Of a stretch of 64,000 bases of DNA, positions 51,772 through 60,795 are shown in pieces. The translations under genes were made by a program, and so were the position numbers. This DNA is from Fictibacillus gelatini DSM 15865 (lineage in GTDB: Bacteria > Bacillota > Bacilli > Bacillales > Fictibacillaceae): positions 95,336-159,335 of the forward strand of contig NZ_AUMP01000006.1 in assembly GCF_000430745.1 (NCBI RefSeq). The letters are read 5' to 3'. Under the pieces are notes generated by a model, which did no database searches, was not told the origin of the DNA, and saw only the letters and a program-made list of their open reading frames with translations. Within the stretch, counting starts at the first letter, position 1. Every line of letters starts with the position of its first letter.

Positions 51772-51816
51772 TGACGTACCTGAAAGAAGCTTCTCTTCGT
51801 TCAGGTGCGTTTTGTT
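51772..51816 (+). terminator. Hairpin beside the DMT pseudogene
   Basis: ACGTACCTGAA-GAAG pairs with CTTC-TTCAGGTGCGT; TTTTG follows on the plus strand. Confidence 0.6.
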
Positions 51817-52755
51817 TTATCTTTCTTCGCATTTAACCATGGGGGCGACCCGTTGGCATTTTGTTTTCAGCCCAGGCTTTCGGTCCGGCGATTTTGCCGG
51901 TTTCGAGCGGTTAACAAGATAAATTCCCAAAGCAATCATTCCCCCTCCTACAAGAACATACCATTGTATGGATTCTCCCAGGATAAGGTAGCTCGAAACA
52001 ACTCCGAAAAAAGGAATTAAAAACTAATAGGAACTCGCCTTTTGAGGATCGTAGTGCTGCAGCACATAAAACCATATTGCGAACATTGCGATAGAACTTA
52101 CAAAAATGAGCCAGAGCAAAACAAAAACTGCTTTTGCAACTGAAACATGCTCAAATGAAAAATACGGATGTTCCATCAAAAGGCTTGCCAGCAAAAGAAC
52201 GAGTCCGCCGAAAACCATTTGATAGGCTGTCATCACCCACACATCAAGCGCTTTTCCCCAGCGACCCGACAACAATGTGGCAAGTCCCCATGCTACTCCG
52301 GCCAATAATCCGTACACCGTTCCGATTTGAAGCTGAAAATGAAACCCTAACGTGATAAATACGCCGACAAACCCAATGAACACGCCCAGCCATTGATACT
52401 TGTGATAGCGTAATCCAAAACATATAGATCCAATGACAATCGACCAAATCGGATTGGTTGAGGATAGAATGGATGAACTGCTGGATGTGATCGTCTTCAT
52501 GCTTAATATAATGCCGCCCATTACAAAAGCGGATTGAAATAACCCGATGATGGCGATTTGCAGCCATCCGTGCCATGTTTTAGGATGGGGCCGTTTTAAA
52601 ATAAACGGCAGCATAATTAGCCCGGCTCCAATAAACCGGACCGCCATCAATAAAAGCGGCGAGGAAAATTCCAATCCTAATTTGCCCATCGGGAAATTTA
52701 AACCGCCAATTATAGTCGTTATTAAAATAAAAATGATAAATCGTGCTTTCGTCAA
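51817..52755 (-). pseudogene. EamA/DMT-family transporter with a single in-frame stop
   Basis: From ATG 52755 the frame reads two EamA repeats up to QHYDPQKASSY and then TAG at 52024-52026. Downstream, in the same frame and with no other change, it continues FLIPFFGVVSSYLILGESIQ and WYVLVGGGMIALGIYLVNRS to a stop at 51817. The expected residue at the TAG is Leu (one base from TTG). Without the stop it would be about 312 residues, the normal size. The last two helices are lost unless the stop is read through. Confidence 0.85.
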
Positions 52756-52817
52756 GGTGATCCCCTCTTTTCAGTAGATGATTGCATTTGATTTTACTCG
52801 CCTTCTAACATCATGTA

Positions 52818-52848
52818 AAATGATCAAAAATGAATTTAGGTATCATTT
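52818..52848. promoter_or_regulatory. Inverted repeat in the LysR/DMT divergent region
   Basis: AAATGAT and ATCATTT with 17 bases between; position suits a LysR-type binding site. Tentative. Confidence 0.35.
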
Positions 52849-52876
52849 AAAATAATATCAGAGGGGGCGATTCAGT

Positions 52877-53743
52877 TTGGAAAGCGGGGATTTACGGATA
52901 TTTCAAGCCGTGGCACGCGAAGGAAGCATTACTAAGGCAGCGCAAGCTTTAAATTATGTTCAATCGAATGTCACGAACCGGATTCAGCAGCTTGAATCCG
53001 AATTAAACACCACTCTTTTTTATCGAACGAATCGAGGGATGACGTTAACAGCCGCAGGTGAAAACTTATTAAATTATGCTGAACGGATTCTTCATTTATT
53101 GGATGAGGCGAAGAAATCGGCTCAATTCGCGGATGAGCCAAAGGGGCCTCTTCGGCTTGGGGCATTAGAAACGACCGCCGCCACTCACCTTCCCAATCTG
53201 CTGGCTACTTATCATCAGCGTTTTCCGGAAGTGAAGCTGTCGCTTATTACAGGGTTTACGAACGACCTCGTTCAAAAAGTGCTTCGATATGATCTGGACG
53301 GCGCCTTCATTACCGGGCCAATCGATCATCCCGATATTCATCAGCTTCCCGCATTTGAGGAAGAACTCGTCCTCATTTCTGAGCCATGTGAATGTACTTT
53401 GAAAGAATTGTTGAAAAAACCACTGTTGTTTTGCGGTACAGGCTGCTCTCACCGGACCAGATTGGAACGCTTGCTCAGGGAAGAAGGCATTAGCGAAAAT
53501 AACATTATGGAGTTCGGAACGATAGAGGCCATTTTAAGAGGAGTGTCCGCCGGTCTGGGGGTCTCTCTTCTTCCCAAATCTACTGTGCTGGACATGGAAC
53601 AGAGCGGAAGAATACGATCTTACCGCATTCCCGAAGCGTATCGGACAACGAACGTTCTTTTCATCTACCGCCGTGACCTGTTCCTTACGAATGCTTTTCA
53701 AAAATTTATTGATTGTTTAAAAAACGAGACTAGAATTAAGTAA
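52877..53743 (+). CDS. LysR family transcriptional regulator
   Basis: A 288-residue LTTR. The N-terminal winged helix is typical: LRIFQAVAREGSITKAAQAL, then VQSNVTNRIQQLESELNTTL. The effector domain covers about residues 90-288 with LRLGALETTAATHLP. TTG at 52877 follows GAGGGGGCG. It is divergent from the broken DMT transporter, the usual arrangement for a LysR and its target. Ligand unknown. Confidence 0.9.
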   Translation: MESGDLRIFQAVAREGSITKAAQALNYVQSNVTNRIQQLESELNTTLFYRTNRGMTLTAAGENLLNYAERILHLLDEAKKSAQFADEPKGPLRLGALETTAATHLPNLLATYHQRFPEVKLSLITGFTNDLVQKVLRYDLDGAFITGPIDHPDIHQLPAFEEELVLISEPCECTLKELLKKPLLFCGTGCSHRTRLERLLREEGISENNIMEFGTIEAILRGVSAGLGVSLLPKSTVLDMEQSGRIRSYRIPEAYRTTNVLFIYRRDLFLTNAFQKFIDCLKNETRIK

Positions 53744-53764
53744 TAAAATATTCAACATCATTTA

Positions 53765-53792
53765 AGCCGATTCCCTTAATAAGGAATCGGCT
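53765..53792. terminator. Convergent hairpin between LysR and SDR genes
   Basis: AGCCGATTCC pairs with GGAATCGGCT around CTTAATAA; T-tail weak. Confidence 0.6.
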
Positions 53793-53807
53793 ATACGTAC
53801 TATCGCA

Positions 53808-54674
53808 TTAATGGCTCTTATTCTCGTTCCCCTCCTGTCTTGATATCGTGAAAGCCGGGTGATATTTGCCGTCAATATCGGTAAACTGATACTCCTTTGC
53901 TAAATCGCCAACCCTTAGCACTTGCCCGCTTCTCTTCATTACTTGTGGATCACTTGCCAATGCTACAACTGCACGGCCGATATAATGAGGGGTTTCTGTT
54001 TGTGTTAATTCCTTGACTTCATGCCAATGATCTTCATCCGTCTGAAATGCTTTCAAAACAAGCTCCGTTCTCATAAAGCCCGGTGAAAGGGCGATTACGG
54101 CAATATGCTCCCGCTTTAACTCAATCGACAATCCATACGCCATTCTCGTCAATGCATGTTTTGCTAAATCATAATAAAAGTTGCCAGTATACTTATATTC
54201 ATCCCAAAAAGTCGTGTGTAGGATAAGTCCATGTTTAGTTTCACGCAATAATGGAATGGCAAAATGATTGGTAGCGATCTGGGCACGAACGCCGGCAGTA
54301 AACATCGTATCCCAATGTTCGATAGGCAGTTCCCAAAACGGCCGTTCTTCAATCGATAACTCGTTCCCGCCCCATACATTATTGATAAGTATATCTAATT
54401 TCCCTTCTTCTTTACGAATGCGATCGATGACCGACTTTGTATCTGAATCGTTTGTATGGTCACAACGGACAGCGATTCCTTTGCCGCCGGAAGCTTCAAT
54501 TTGCGAAACCGTCTCATGGATGGTTCCCGGCCAATTGTTCGTTGATCCTCCATCGACACTTCTTCCAGTAACATAAACCGTTGCACCGGCTTTTCCTAAC
54601 TCAACAGCAATGCCACGGCCTGCCCCCCTGCTCCCTCCAGTTACGAGAGCGACCTTCCCTTTTAATCGTTTCAT
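53808..54674 (-). CDS. SDR family oxidoreductase (DHRS1-like)
   Basis: A 288-residue classical SDR. TGGSRGAGRGIA is the cofactor loop; TGRSVDGG follows strand 2, favouring NADP. NNVWGG stands for NNAG, and Tyr-x3-Lys is YYDLAKHAL, with ALSPGFMRTE after it. The DHRS1-like group shares the NNVWGG form. ATG 54674 after AAGGGATGGG is preferred over 54683. It is divergent from a WYL regulator that may control it. Substrate unknown. Confidence 0.85.
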   Translation of the reverse strand: MKRLKGKVALVTGGSRGAGRGIAVELGKAGATVYVTGRSVDGGSTNNWPGTIHETVSQIEASGGKGIAVRCDHTNDSDTKSVIDRIRKEEGKLDILINNVWGGNELSIEERPFWELPIEHWDTMFTAGVRAQIATNHFAIPLLRETKHGLILHTTFWDEYKYTGNFYYDLAKHALTRMAYGLSIELKREHIAVIALSPGFMRTELVLKAFQTDEDHWHEVKELTQTETPHYIGRAVVALASDPQVMKRSGQVLRVGDLAKEYQFTDIDGKYHPAFTISRQEGNENKSH

Positions 54675-54725
54675 GCATCCCATCCCTTTCCAAATTTAAG
54701 ATATCTTTATCATACAATTGTATTC

Positions 54726-54753
54726 TTGACATCCTATGTCATATTTTTATAAA
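54726..54753 (+). promoter_or_regulatory. Promoter with palindrome upstream of the WYL regulator
   Basis: TTGACA (54726-54731), 16-base spacer, TATAAA (54748-54753). TGACAT-CCT-ATGTCA (54727-54741) is a perfect dyad over the -35, and ATACAATTGTAT (54712-54723) is a second palindrome next to it. Likely operator for the divergent pair. Confidence 0.65.
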
Positions 54754-54786
54754 TTTATTGCATCATTTAATGACGGAGGGTATTTG

Positions 54787-55755
54787 ATGAGAGGGGATCG
54801 ATTAGTATCTATTCTTCTATTGTTACAAGCGCATAGACAAATAACGGCGAAAGAATTGGCGGAGAAGTTAGAGGTTTCCGAACGGACGATTTATCGGGAT
54901 ATGGAAGCGTTAAGCAGATCCGGCATCCCGGTTGTTGCAGAACGGGGCAAAAACGGCGGCTGGTCTCTGTTAGAAAACTACCGAACAACATTAACCGGTT
55001 TAAAAGAATCCGAGATCCGTGCGTTATTTGTGCCTCCCTCTTCCCAGTTACTTGAGGATCTCGGCCTGGCGCGTACATCGGAAGAGGCCAGGAACAAATT
55101 AATAGCTTCCCTCCCTGAAATGTACCAGGAACATGCAAAAGAAGCCTGGAATCGCATTCATGTTGACACGAGCACATGGCGAAACCGAAAAGAGAAAATC
55201 AACTCATTTGATGTTCTTAAAAATGCAATATGGACACAAAATAAACTAAAAATTACATATGAACGGGCTGATGGAGAAATCATCGACCGCGTCGTAGAGC
55301 CGCTCGGACTTGTCGCCAAAGGAAGCCGCTGGTATTTCATCGCCTCCAAAGATAATGGAGAAATCAGGAATTACCGGGCATCGCGCATTGTATCCGCGGT
55401 CCCTACTGCGGAGACATTTAAAAGGCCAAAAGACTTTGATCTTGCCCGATATTGGGCTTCGTCAACGAAAGCTTTTATTGAGAGTTTGCCGAGATTCGAA
55501 GTATGGGCTGAAGTTTCTCCTTCGATCGTTTCAAGGCTTAAATTTACCGATCGTTTTGTCCAAATCGCATCGATTGGCGATCAAAGAAAAGAAGGCTGGG
55601 TCCCGGTTAAGCTCTTGTTCGATACAGAAGACGAGGCGAAAGGATACATACTGGGATTTGCAAATCAAATAAGAGTAGTTAAACCAAAAGAATTGCAAAA
55701 TAAAATTCTTAATATGGCCAGAGCAGTTCTTGCGTTTTATAGGGACGGGGAATAA
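54787..55755 (+). CDS. HTH_11/WYL (YafY-type) transcriptional regulator
   Basis: A 322-residue regulator with HTH_11 at the start (LVSILLLLQAHRQITAKELA and VSERTIYRDMEALSRSGIP), then a WYL domain (EPLGLVAKGSRWYFIAS and RNYRASRIVS) and the WCX-type C-terminus. The frame opens at 54736; ATG 54787 after GGAGGG is preferred. It is the intact counterpart of the frameshifted regulator at 5.7-6.6 kb. Likely target: the divergent SDR gene. Confidence 0.88.
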   Translation: MRGDRLVSILLLLQAHRQITAKELAEKLEVSERTIYRDMEALSRSGIPVVAERGKNGGWSLLENYRTTLTGLKESEIRALFVPPSSQLLEDLGLARTSEEARNKLIASLPEMYQEHAKEAWNRIHVDTSTWRNRKEKINSFDVLKNAIWTQNKLKITYERADGEIIDRVVEPLGLVAKGSRWYFIASKDNGEIRNYRASRIVSAVPTAETFKRPKDFDLARYWASSTKAFIESLPRFEVWAEVSPSIVSRLKFTDRFVQIASIGDQRKEGWVPVKLLFDTEDEAKGYILGFANQIRVVKPKELQNKILNMARAVLAFYRDGE

Positions 55756-55843
55756 TTTCTGCCTACCATCCTATCTCGTTCTTTAGCGATCAACCGACTC
55801 CCAATTTTTAAAAACACTTTTTCAGAAAATACGAGCATCTCCC

Positions 55844-55873
55844 TTGTTAAAAATTCCTTTCCTCCCGTATAAT
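55844..55873 (+). promoter_or_regulatory. Promoter of the ABC transporter gene
   Basis: TTGTTA (55844-55849), 18-base spacer, TATAAT (55868-55873). Confidence 0.6.
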
Positions 55874-55907
55874 CCTAGTATGTTTTTAAAAAGAAGGGGT
55901 TTTGCCT

Positions 55908-57632
55908 ATGATTCGCCGTTTTTTCACTTATTACAGGCCTCATAAACGATTATTTATCATTGATTTTACAAGTGCGGTCATTGTTGCTGTCCTTGAATTG
56001 GCCTTCCCTGTTGCCGTGCAATGGTTTATCGACCGCCTATTGCCGGGCGGAAATTGGTCGATGATACTTACGGTCAGCTTTTTGCTGCTTGCCGTTTATT
56101 TATTAAGTACATTTTTACAATATATTGTCAGTTTCCTCGGACACAAGCTGGGAATCAATATTGAAACCGACATGCGCCAGGAGCTGTTTCACCATGTCCA
56201 AAGACAGTCGTTTCGCTTCTTCGATAACACGAAAACGGGACATATTATGAGCCGCATTACCAACGATTTATTTGATATCGGTGAGCTTGCCCACCATGGA
56301 CCTGAAGACTTTTTCATTGCGATTATGACCTTTTTCGGCGCCTTTTGGATTATGATGACGATCAATGTGAAGCTGGCGCTCGTGACGATTTTAGTCGTTC
56401 CGTTCCTCGTCTGGGTCATAACGTTCTGTAATATTCGAATGAACAATGCGTGGAAAAACATGTATACAAAAATTGGAGACATTAACGCCCGGGTGGAAGA
56501 CAGTGTATCCGGCGTTCGCGTCGTTCAATCGTTTACGAATGAAGCTTATGAAATGAAACGATTTGACGAGGACAACGGAAAGTTCAGAAAAGCGAAGCTA
56601 GTCGCTTATAAAGTAATGGCCTCCACAACCTCAAGCGTTTACATGATGACCCGATTTATTACTCTCATCGTCCTGGTGTTTGGCGCATGGCTAAGTTTCC
56701 ACAATCAATTAAGCTACGGGGAACTTGTCAGTTTCGTTCTGTATGTCAACGTATTAATGAAGCCAGTCGATAAAATTAGCGCACTCATGGAATTGTACCC
56801 GAAAGGAATGGCGGGCTTTAAGCGTTTCACCGACTTGATCGATCAGGAGCCAGATGTACAGGACTGTGAAGATGCGATTGAAGTTCCCTCTTTAAAAGGA
56901 AATATTCAATTTCAAGATGTCCACTTCGGCTATGAAGCCAATCAGCCTGTACTTTCAGGAATTGACCTGGCCATCAAAGCCGGAGAAACCGTAGCTTTCG
57001 TTGGCCCGTCTGGTGCAGGGAAAACAACGATTTGTTCCCTGATCCCGCGCTTTTATGATGTCCAGGAGGGCAGCATTACCATTGACGGAATCGATATTCG
57101 CGATATGACAAAACAGTCGTTGCGCAGCCAAATTGGGATTGTTCAACAAGACGTCTTTTTATTTACTGGAACGATCCGCGAAAATATCGCGTATGGAAAA
57201 TTGGATGCAACGGATGAAGAAATTAAAATTGCTGCTAAACGGGCCCATCTCGAATCGTTCATCCACTCTTTGCCGGACGGCTATGAGACGGAAATCGGGG
57301 AAAGAGGCTTAAAACTTTCCGGAGGACAAAAACAACGGCTGGCGATTGCGAGAATGTTTTTGAAAAACCCGCCGATCTTAATTTTAGATGAAGCGACTTC
57401 CGCCCTTGATACAGAAACAGAGAAAATCATTCAAAACGCCTTAAATGAATTGGCGGAAAACCGAACGACTCTCATCATTGCCCATCGCCTGGCTACCATT
57501 CGAAATGCCGACAGAATCGTTGTTGTTACCGAAGACGGCATTGCCGAACAGGGAAGCTATGATGAACTGCTCGAACAAAACGGCATTTTTGCCAAACTGC
57601 ATCATATTCAATATGAAAAAAGCACATATTAA
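55908..57632 (+). CDS. ABC exporter, fused permease-ATPase (YwjA-like)
   Basis: A 574-residue half-transporter with six N-terminal helices (residues 1-310) and an ATPase domain: Walker A GPSGAGKTT, Q-loop IGIVQQDVFLF, signature LSGGQKQRLAIARMF, Walker B ILILDEATSALD and H-loop IIAHRLAT. It works as a homodimer. It is very close to B. subtilis YwjA, an MsbA-like exporter of unknown substrate, with the same SFRFFDN and HHGPEDFFIA stretches. TTG 55902 opens the frame, but ATG 55908 fits the YwjA start. Confidence 0.92.
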   Translation: MIRRFFTYYRPHKRLFIIDFTSAVIVAVLELAFPVAVQWFIDRLLPGGNWSMILTVSFLLLAVYLLSTFLQYIVSFLGHKLGINIETDMRQELFHHVQRQSFRFFDNTKTGHIMSRITNDLFDIGELAHHGPEDFFIAIMTFFGAFWIMMTINVKLALVTILVVPFLVWVITFCNIRMNNAWKNMYTKIGDINARVEDSVSGVRVVQSFTNEAYEMKRFDEDNGKFRKAKLVAYKVMASTTSSVYMMTRFITLIVLVFGAWLSFHNQLSYGELVSFVLYVNVLMKPVDKISALMELYPKGMAGFKRFTDLIDQEPDVQDCEDAIEVPSLKGNIQFQDVHFGYEANQPVLSGIDLAIKAGETVAFVGPSGAGKTTICSLIPRFYDVQEGSITIDGIDIRDMTKQSLRSQIGIVQQDVFLFTGTIRENIAYGKLDATDEEIKIAAKRAHLESFIHSLPDGYETEIGERGLKLSGGQKQRLAIARMFLKNPPILILDEATSALDTETEKIIQNALNELAENRTTLIIAHRLATIRNADRIVVVTEDGIAEQGSYDELLEQNGIFAKLHHIQYEKSTY

Positions 57633-57643
57633 ACAAGATATTG

Positions 57644-57683
57644 CGACCCGGGGAAACACCCGGGTCGTTCTTGCCTTTTTAAA
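57644..57683 (+). terminator. Terminator after the ABC gene
   Basis: CGACCCGGG pairs with CCCGGGTCG around a 6-base loop; TTCTTGCCTTTTT follows. Confidence 0.82.
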
Positions 57684-57790
57684 AAATTGATTTCTTTGCC
57701 GCTTTGTCATTAAAATGGACATAACTATAATAAAAGAAACTTAAATGTTTCAGGTTCGATGAAAAACTTCAAAACGAAAGGGTGATAAAA

Positions 57791-58096
57791 ATGAATGAGT
57801 GGATTAGAAAAGGATTTTATCTTGGATTAGGAGCCGCTATCGTAAGCAAGGAAAAGGTTGAAAAGTATGTGAAGGACTTTGTCGCAAATGGTGATCTTGC
57901 ACCAGAGGAAGCAAAAAAAATGATAGAAGATCTTCAAAATAAAGGGAAAGACAAACAAGAAGAATGGAACGAGAATTTCCGTAAAGAATTCACCTCCACT
58001 TTAAAACAACTCGGCTTTGTCACGATGGAAGAGTTTGAGGAAACGAAACAGCAGTTAAACAGACTCGAAGAAAAAATTGACGAACTTTTAAAATAA
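57791..58096 (+). CDS. Phasin-like / PHA granule-associated family small protein
   Basis: A 101-residue helical protein. A short hydrophobic N-terminal segment (KGFYLGLGAAIVSKEKVEKY) is followed by a long charged coiled coil ending QQLNRLEEKIDELLK. This matches the small phasin/PhaF-like proteins of Bacillus that sit in front of a UbiB kinase gene. ATG 57791 follows AAAGGGTG. It may bind granules or membranes and form an operon with the next gene, 34 bases away. A PHA role is not shown, as no pha genes are in the window. Confidence 0.75.
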   Translation: MNEWIRKGFYLGLGAAIVSKEKVEKYVKDFVANGDLAPEEAKKMIEDLQNKGKDKQEEWNENFRKEFTSTLKQLGFVTMEEFEETKQQLNRLEEKIDELLK

Positions 58097-58130
58097 TCGA
58101 ATGTAGAATACTCCATAATGGGTGATTCAA

Positions 58131-59801
58131 ATGCTTATGAAACGGATGCAGCATATCAACCGCTACAGAGAAATTGTAACGGTTCTTGCAAAACATGGCT
58201 TCGGCTATATTATGAAAGAGGTAGGGTTATTCCATATGCTTTCCCTGCCGAAACGAATGGCTGCAGACTTAAATTCTAATGAACCGAAGCCGCTTGGGAA
58301 AAGGCTCCGGTTGGTGATGGAAGAGCTCGGGCCCACCTTTATTAAGCTCGGGCAATTGTTGAGCATACGAAGAGACATTATCCCCGAACAGCTCGCCATT
58401 GAGCTTGAAAATTTGCAAGATAAAGTCACTCCAGTCAACAGCTTAATTATTAAGCAAACGATTAAAGAAGAACTTGGTGCGTCTTGTGAAGAAATTTTTG
58501 AACACTTCGAAAACCAGAGTTTAGCAGCGGCTTCCATTGGGCAAGTACATAAAGCAATTTTGAAATCAGGGGAAACCGTTGTCGTCAAAGTCCGTCGCCC
58601 CAACATTGAAACGCAAGTCGACAGCGATATTGAAATTTTAAGAGACATTGCCCGGCTCGTCGAACATCGCTATGATTGGGCCAAACAATATCAAATAAGG
58701 GATATTATCGATGAGCTGGCGCAGGCGATAAAAAGCGAGATGGATTATACACAAGAAGGAAGAAATGCTGAAAAAATCAGCAGGCAATTTGAAAATGATG
58801 ATAACATTCTTATCCCGGCGGTCTTTTGGGACTATTCGACAAAGAAAGTATTGACGACCGAATATATTGATGGAAAAAAATACGCCGCCCTTAACGACGA
58901 CGGAGATGAACATTGGAACAAAAAAATAATTGCCGAGCGCATCGTCCACTCTTTTTTAAATCAAGTGCTAATGGGCGGAGTTTATCACGGCGATCCCCAC
59001 CCCGGTAATTTGCTATTTTTGCCCGAAAACAAAATTGCTTATATTGATTTTGGCCAAATCGGGGTATTAAGTGATGAAATGAAAAAAAATTTCGCCTCTC
59101 TAATTATCGGTTTAATGAAAAAAGATACAGATATTCTCATTCGCACGATTAGCCGAATGGCCATTACTTCTGAAGACATTAAAGAAGGTAAGCTCAGGCA
59201 AGATTTAGATGATCTTCGCGAGAAATATTACAATATCCCATTAAGCAAAATTAAGATCGGCGAGTCGATTACCGACCTATTCAATGTTACCCAAAGGCAT
59301 CGGATTATGATACCGAAAGATTATACATTGCTCGGAAAAGCGCTTATTACAGTCGAAGGAATGGTGAAAAATCTTGATCCTGAACTCAGCTTGATTCATT
59401 TAGCGGAGCCTTTTGGGAAAAAGCTGATACTTGAACGGTTTCACCCTGTCCGGGCGGCAACAAAACTATGGGAAGAATTAACGGATTTCGCAAATGTGAC
59501 CTTTCGATTGCCCGGCCTTCTTCGAAAAACATTAATGAAAATAAACAAAGGGCAAGTTCGGCTGGAAATGGAACTGCCGCAAATTGATAAACTGCTTTTG
59601 AAGCTCGACCGCGTCGGCAATCGCATCGCCTTTAGCGTTACCTTGCTCGCTTTCAGCATTATTATTACAGGACTCATAATCAGTCAAACATTCTCAAACC
59701 GCGTCTTCTTTCATTTCCCTGCTGTCGGAATCGGCATTGGAATCGCCATTCTTATGTTTGTCTGGCTGCTTTTCTCCATTTTTCGCTCCGGACGATTTTA
59801 A
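58131..59801 (+). CDS. UbiB/ABC1 (AarF) family atypical kinase
   Basis: A 556-residue protein of the UbiB family. The KxGQ motif is FIKLGQLLSIRRDIIP, the Ala-rich loop AAASIGQVHKA, catalytic HGDPHPGNL and metal IDFGQIG. Two C-terminal membrane helices (about residues 500-550) anchor it. Family members support quinone or isoprenoid lipid homeostasis as ATPases. GTG 58122 opens the frame; ATG 58131 after GGGTGATTC is preferred. Co-transcribed with the phasin-like gene. Confidence 0.9.
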   Translation: MLMKRMQHINRYREIVTVLAKHGFGYIMKEVGLFHMLSLPKRMAADLNSNEPKPLGKRLRLVMEELGPTFIKLGQLLSIRRDIIPEQLAIELENLQDKVTPVNSLIIKQTIKEELGASCEEIFEHFENQSLAAASIGQVHKAILKSGETVVVKVRRPNIETQVDSDIEILRDIARLVEHRYDWAKQYQIRDIIDELAQAIKSEMDYTQEGRNAEKISRQFENDDNILIPAVFWDYSTKKVLTTEYIDGKKYAALNDDGDEHWNKKIIAERIVHSFLNQVLMGGVYHGDPHPGNLLFLPENKIAYIDFGQIGVLSDEMKKNFASLIIGLMKKDTDILIRTISRMAITSEDIKEGKLRQDLDDLREKYYNIPLSKIKIGESITDLFNVTQRHRIMIPKDYTLLGKALITVEGMVKNLDPELSLIHLAEPFGKKLILERFHPVRAATKLWEELTDFANVTFRLPGLLRKTLMKINKGQVRLEMELPQIDKLLLKLDRVGNRIAFSVTLLAFSIIITGLIISQTFSNRVFFHFPAVGIGIGIAILMFVWLLFSIFRSGRF

Positions 59802-59836
59802 GAAGATCCCCATTTTCACGGGATCTTCTATTTTTG
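59801..59836 (+). terminator. Terminator after ubiB
   Basis: AGAAGATCCC pairs with GGGATCTTCT around a 9-base loop, followed by ATTTTTG. Confidence 0.85.
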
Positions 59837-59882
59837 CGTCAAACAATCCCCACCTAACAAGTAGATGGGGATTGTTTGACGC
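59836..59882. repeat. Perfect 17-bp hairpin without T-run
   Basis: GCGTCAAACAATCCCCA (59836-59852) and TGGGGATTGTTTGACGC (59866-59882) around a 13-base loop. It sits directly after the ubiB terminator. Confidence 0.8.
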
Positions 59883-59989
59883 TTACGTTTCATCATCTTC
59901 TGAATTGGTTAGACTGAGATTGAATCATAACAAGGTCGCTGTTTGGCGGCCCTTTTTTGGCTTCAAACTTCGATAATTTTACAAGGTAA

Positions 59990-60026
59990 CAAAAATAAAA
60001 GGCAATCGGGGGAGCGATTACCTTTT
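59990..60026 (-). terminator. Terminator of a short minus-strand transcript
   Basis: AAAAGGTAATCG pairs with CGATTGCCTTTT (one G-T pair), followed by ATTTTTG on the minus strand. The only ORF upstream of it is the 21-codon peptide. Confidence 0.7.
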
Positions 60027-60114
60027 GGATCAATGGAATGATAGATTATATGCCCAAAGCTTATTTAATGTCCCCTTTAATCCTTCATCAGTGTTAGTAA
60101 TGCTGGTTTTGGAT

Positions 60115-60180
60115 CTATAACTGTGCTGCTAAAGAAATTAGTATACCCAAAAGGCCAGAAATTAAGGAAATCTTTTTCAA
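60115..60180 (-). CDS. 21-codon hydrophobic peptide
   Basis: TTG 60180 after GCGGTGAT reads MKKISLISGLLGILISLAAQ plus L and stops. It has the Lys-Lys and hydrophobic core of an export signal, and a terminator follows about 90 bases later. It may be a truncated Phr-type pheromone precursor, a small membrane toxin, or chance. Confidence 0.3.
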   Translation of the reverse strand: MKKISLISGLLGILISLAAQL

Positions 60181-60227
60181 CTTTAATCACCGCTTTCTGT
60201 TTAATCAATCTCTATTTTAAACCCTAG

Positions 60228-60620
60228 AAGCAAATTTTTAAGCGATTCTATTCAATTGATTATGACAAAAAGGTAAGTAATTACAAGCGAAAAAACCTCT
60301 TTATTTTGGAAACAAAAGATGGATATGAAGGTAAACAAAGTGATCAGTTTCTTCAAGATAAAATTTTTTCATCTCAAGCTGACCTTACCTTTGATAATTT
60401 TTTGGAAAAATCATCATCACTTTTCGATCATATTTCTGATGAATTTCTATACGAACAATTAAAAACTTTATCAGATAAACAGCTGAAAATTTTAGAGTTG
60501 ATTTAATTTTATAATTTAAACAATAAATAAATTGCAAAAATATTAGGTGAATCGGAACAAACAATCTCGTATAACCACAAAAGCGCGTTAAAAAAGTTAA
60601 GAAATCTCAAAATGAGGTGA
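60228..60620 (+). pseudogene. Sigma-70 family (region 4) regulator with two nonsense codons
   Basis: The frame from 60228 reads RFYSIDYDKKVSNYKRKNLF near the start and LYEQLKTLSDKQLKILELI before TAA (60504-60506). In the same frame it goes on FYNLNNK, TAA, IAKILGESEQTISYNHKSAL and KKLRNLK to TGA at 60620. The last part is a clear sigma region 4 / LuxR-like recognition helix. Both TAAs fall inside the HTH, where Phe/Tyr-type and Glu residues would be expected. No good start is seen. A decayed gene. Confidence 0.7.
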
Positions 60621-60673
60621 AGTTTAATGAGAAAAGTTAATGTTTTAAAGGAAGTTGAACATGGGAACCTAGT

Positions 60674-60694
60674 GTCAGCTATGTTGTTACTACT
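60674..60694 (+). repeat. Dispersed motif, copy 2
   Basis: CAGCTATGTTGTTACTA (60676-60692), identical over 17 bases to the inverted copy at 61661-61677. Confidence 0.6.
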
Positions 60695-60795
60695 CCGATA
60701 AGGTGTTTTTTGTTTGGAAGGAATTTGTAACTTTTTAATAGAATAATTATGAAGATGATCAGATAATAAATTTTTTTACATAAGGAGATAAAACT

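Larger units (their letters stand above)
59883..60227. other. Intergenic accessory stretch
   Basis: Holds a minus-strand terminator (59990-60026) and the tiny ORF at 60115-60180. Nothing else recognised. Confidence 0.4.
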
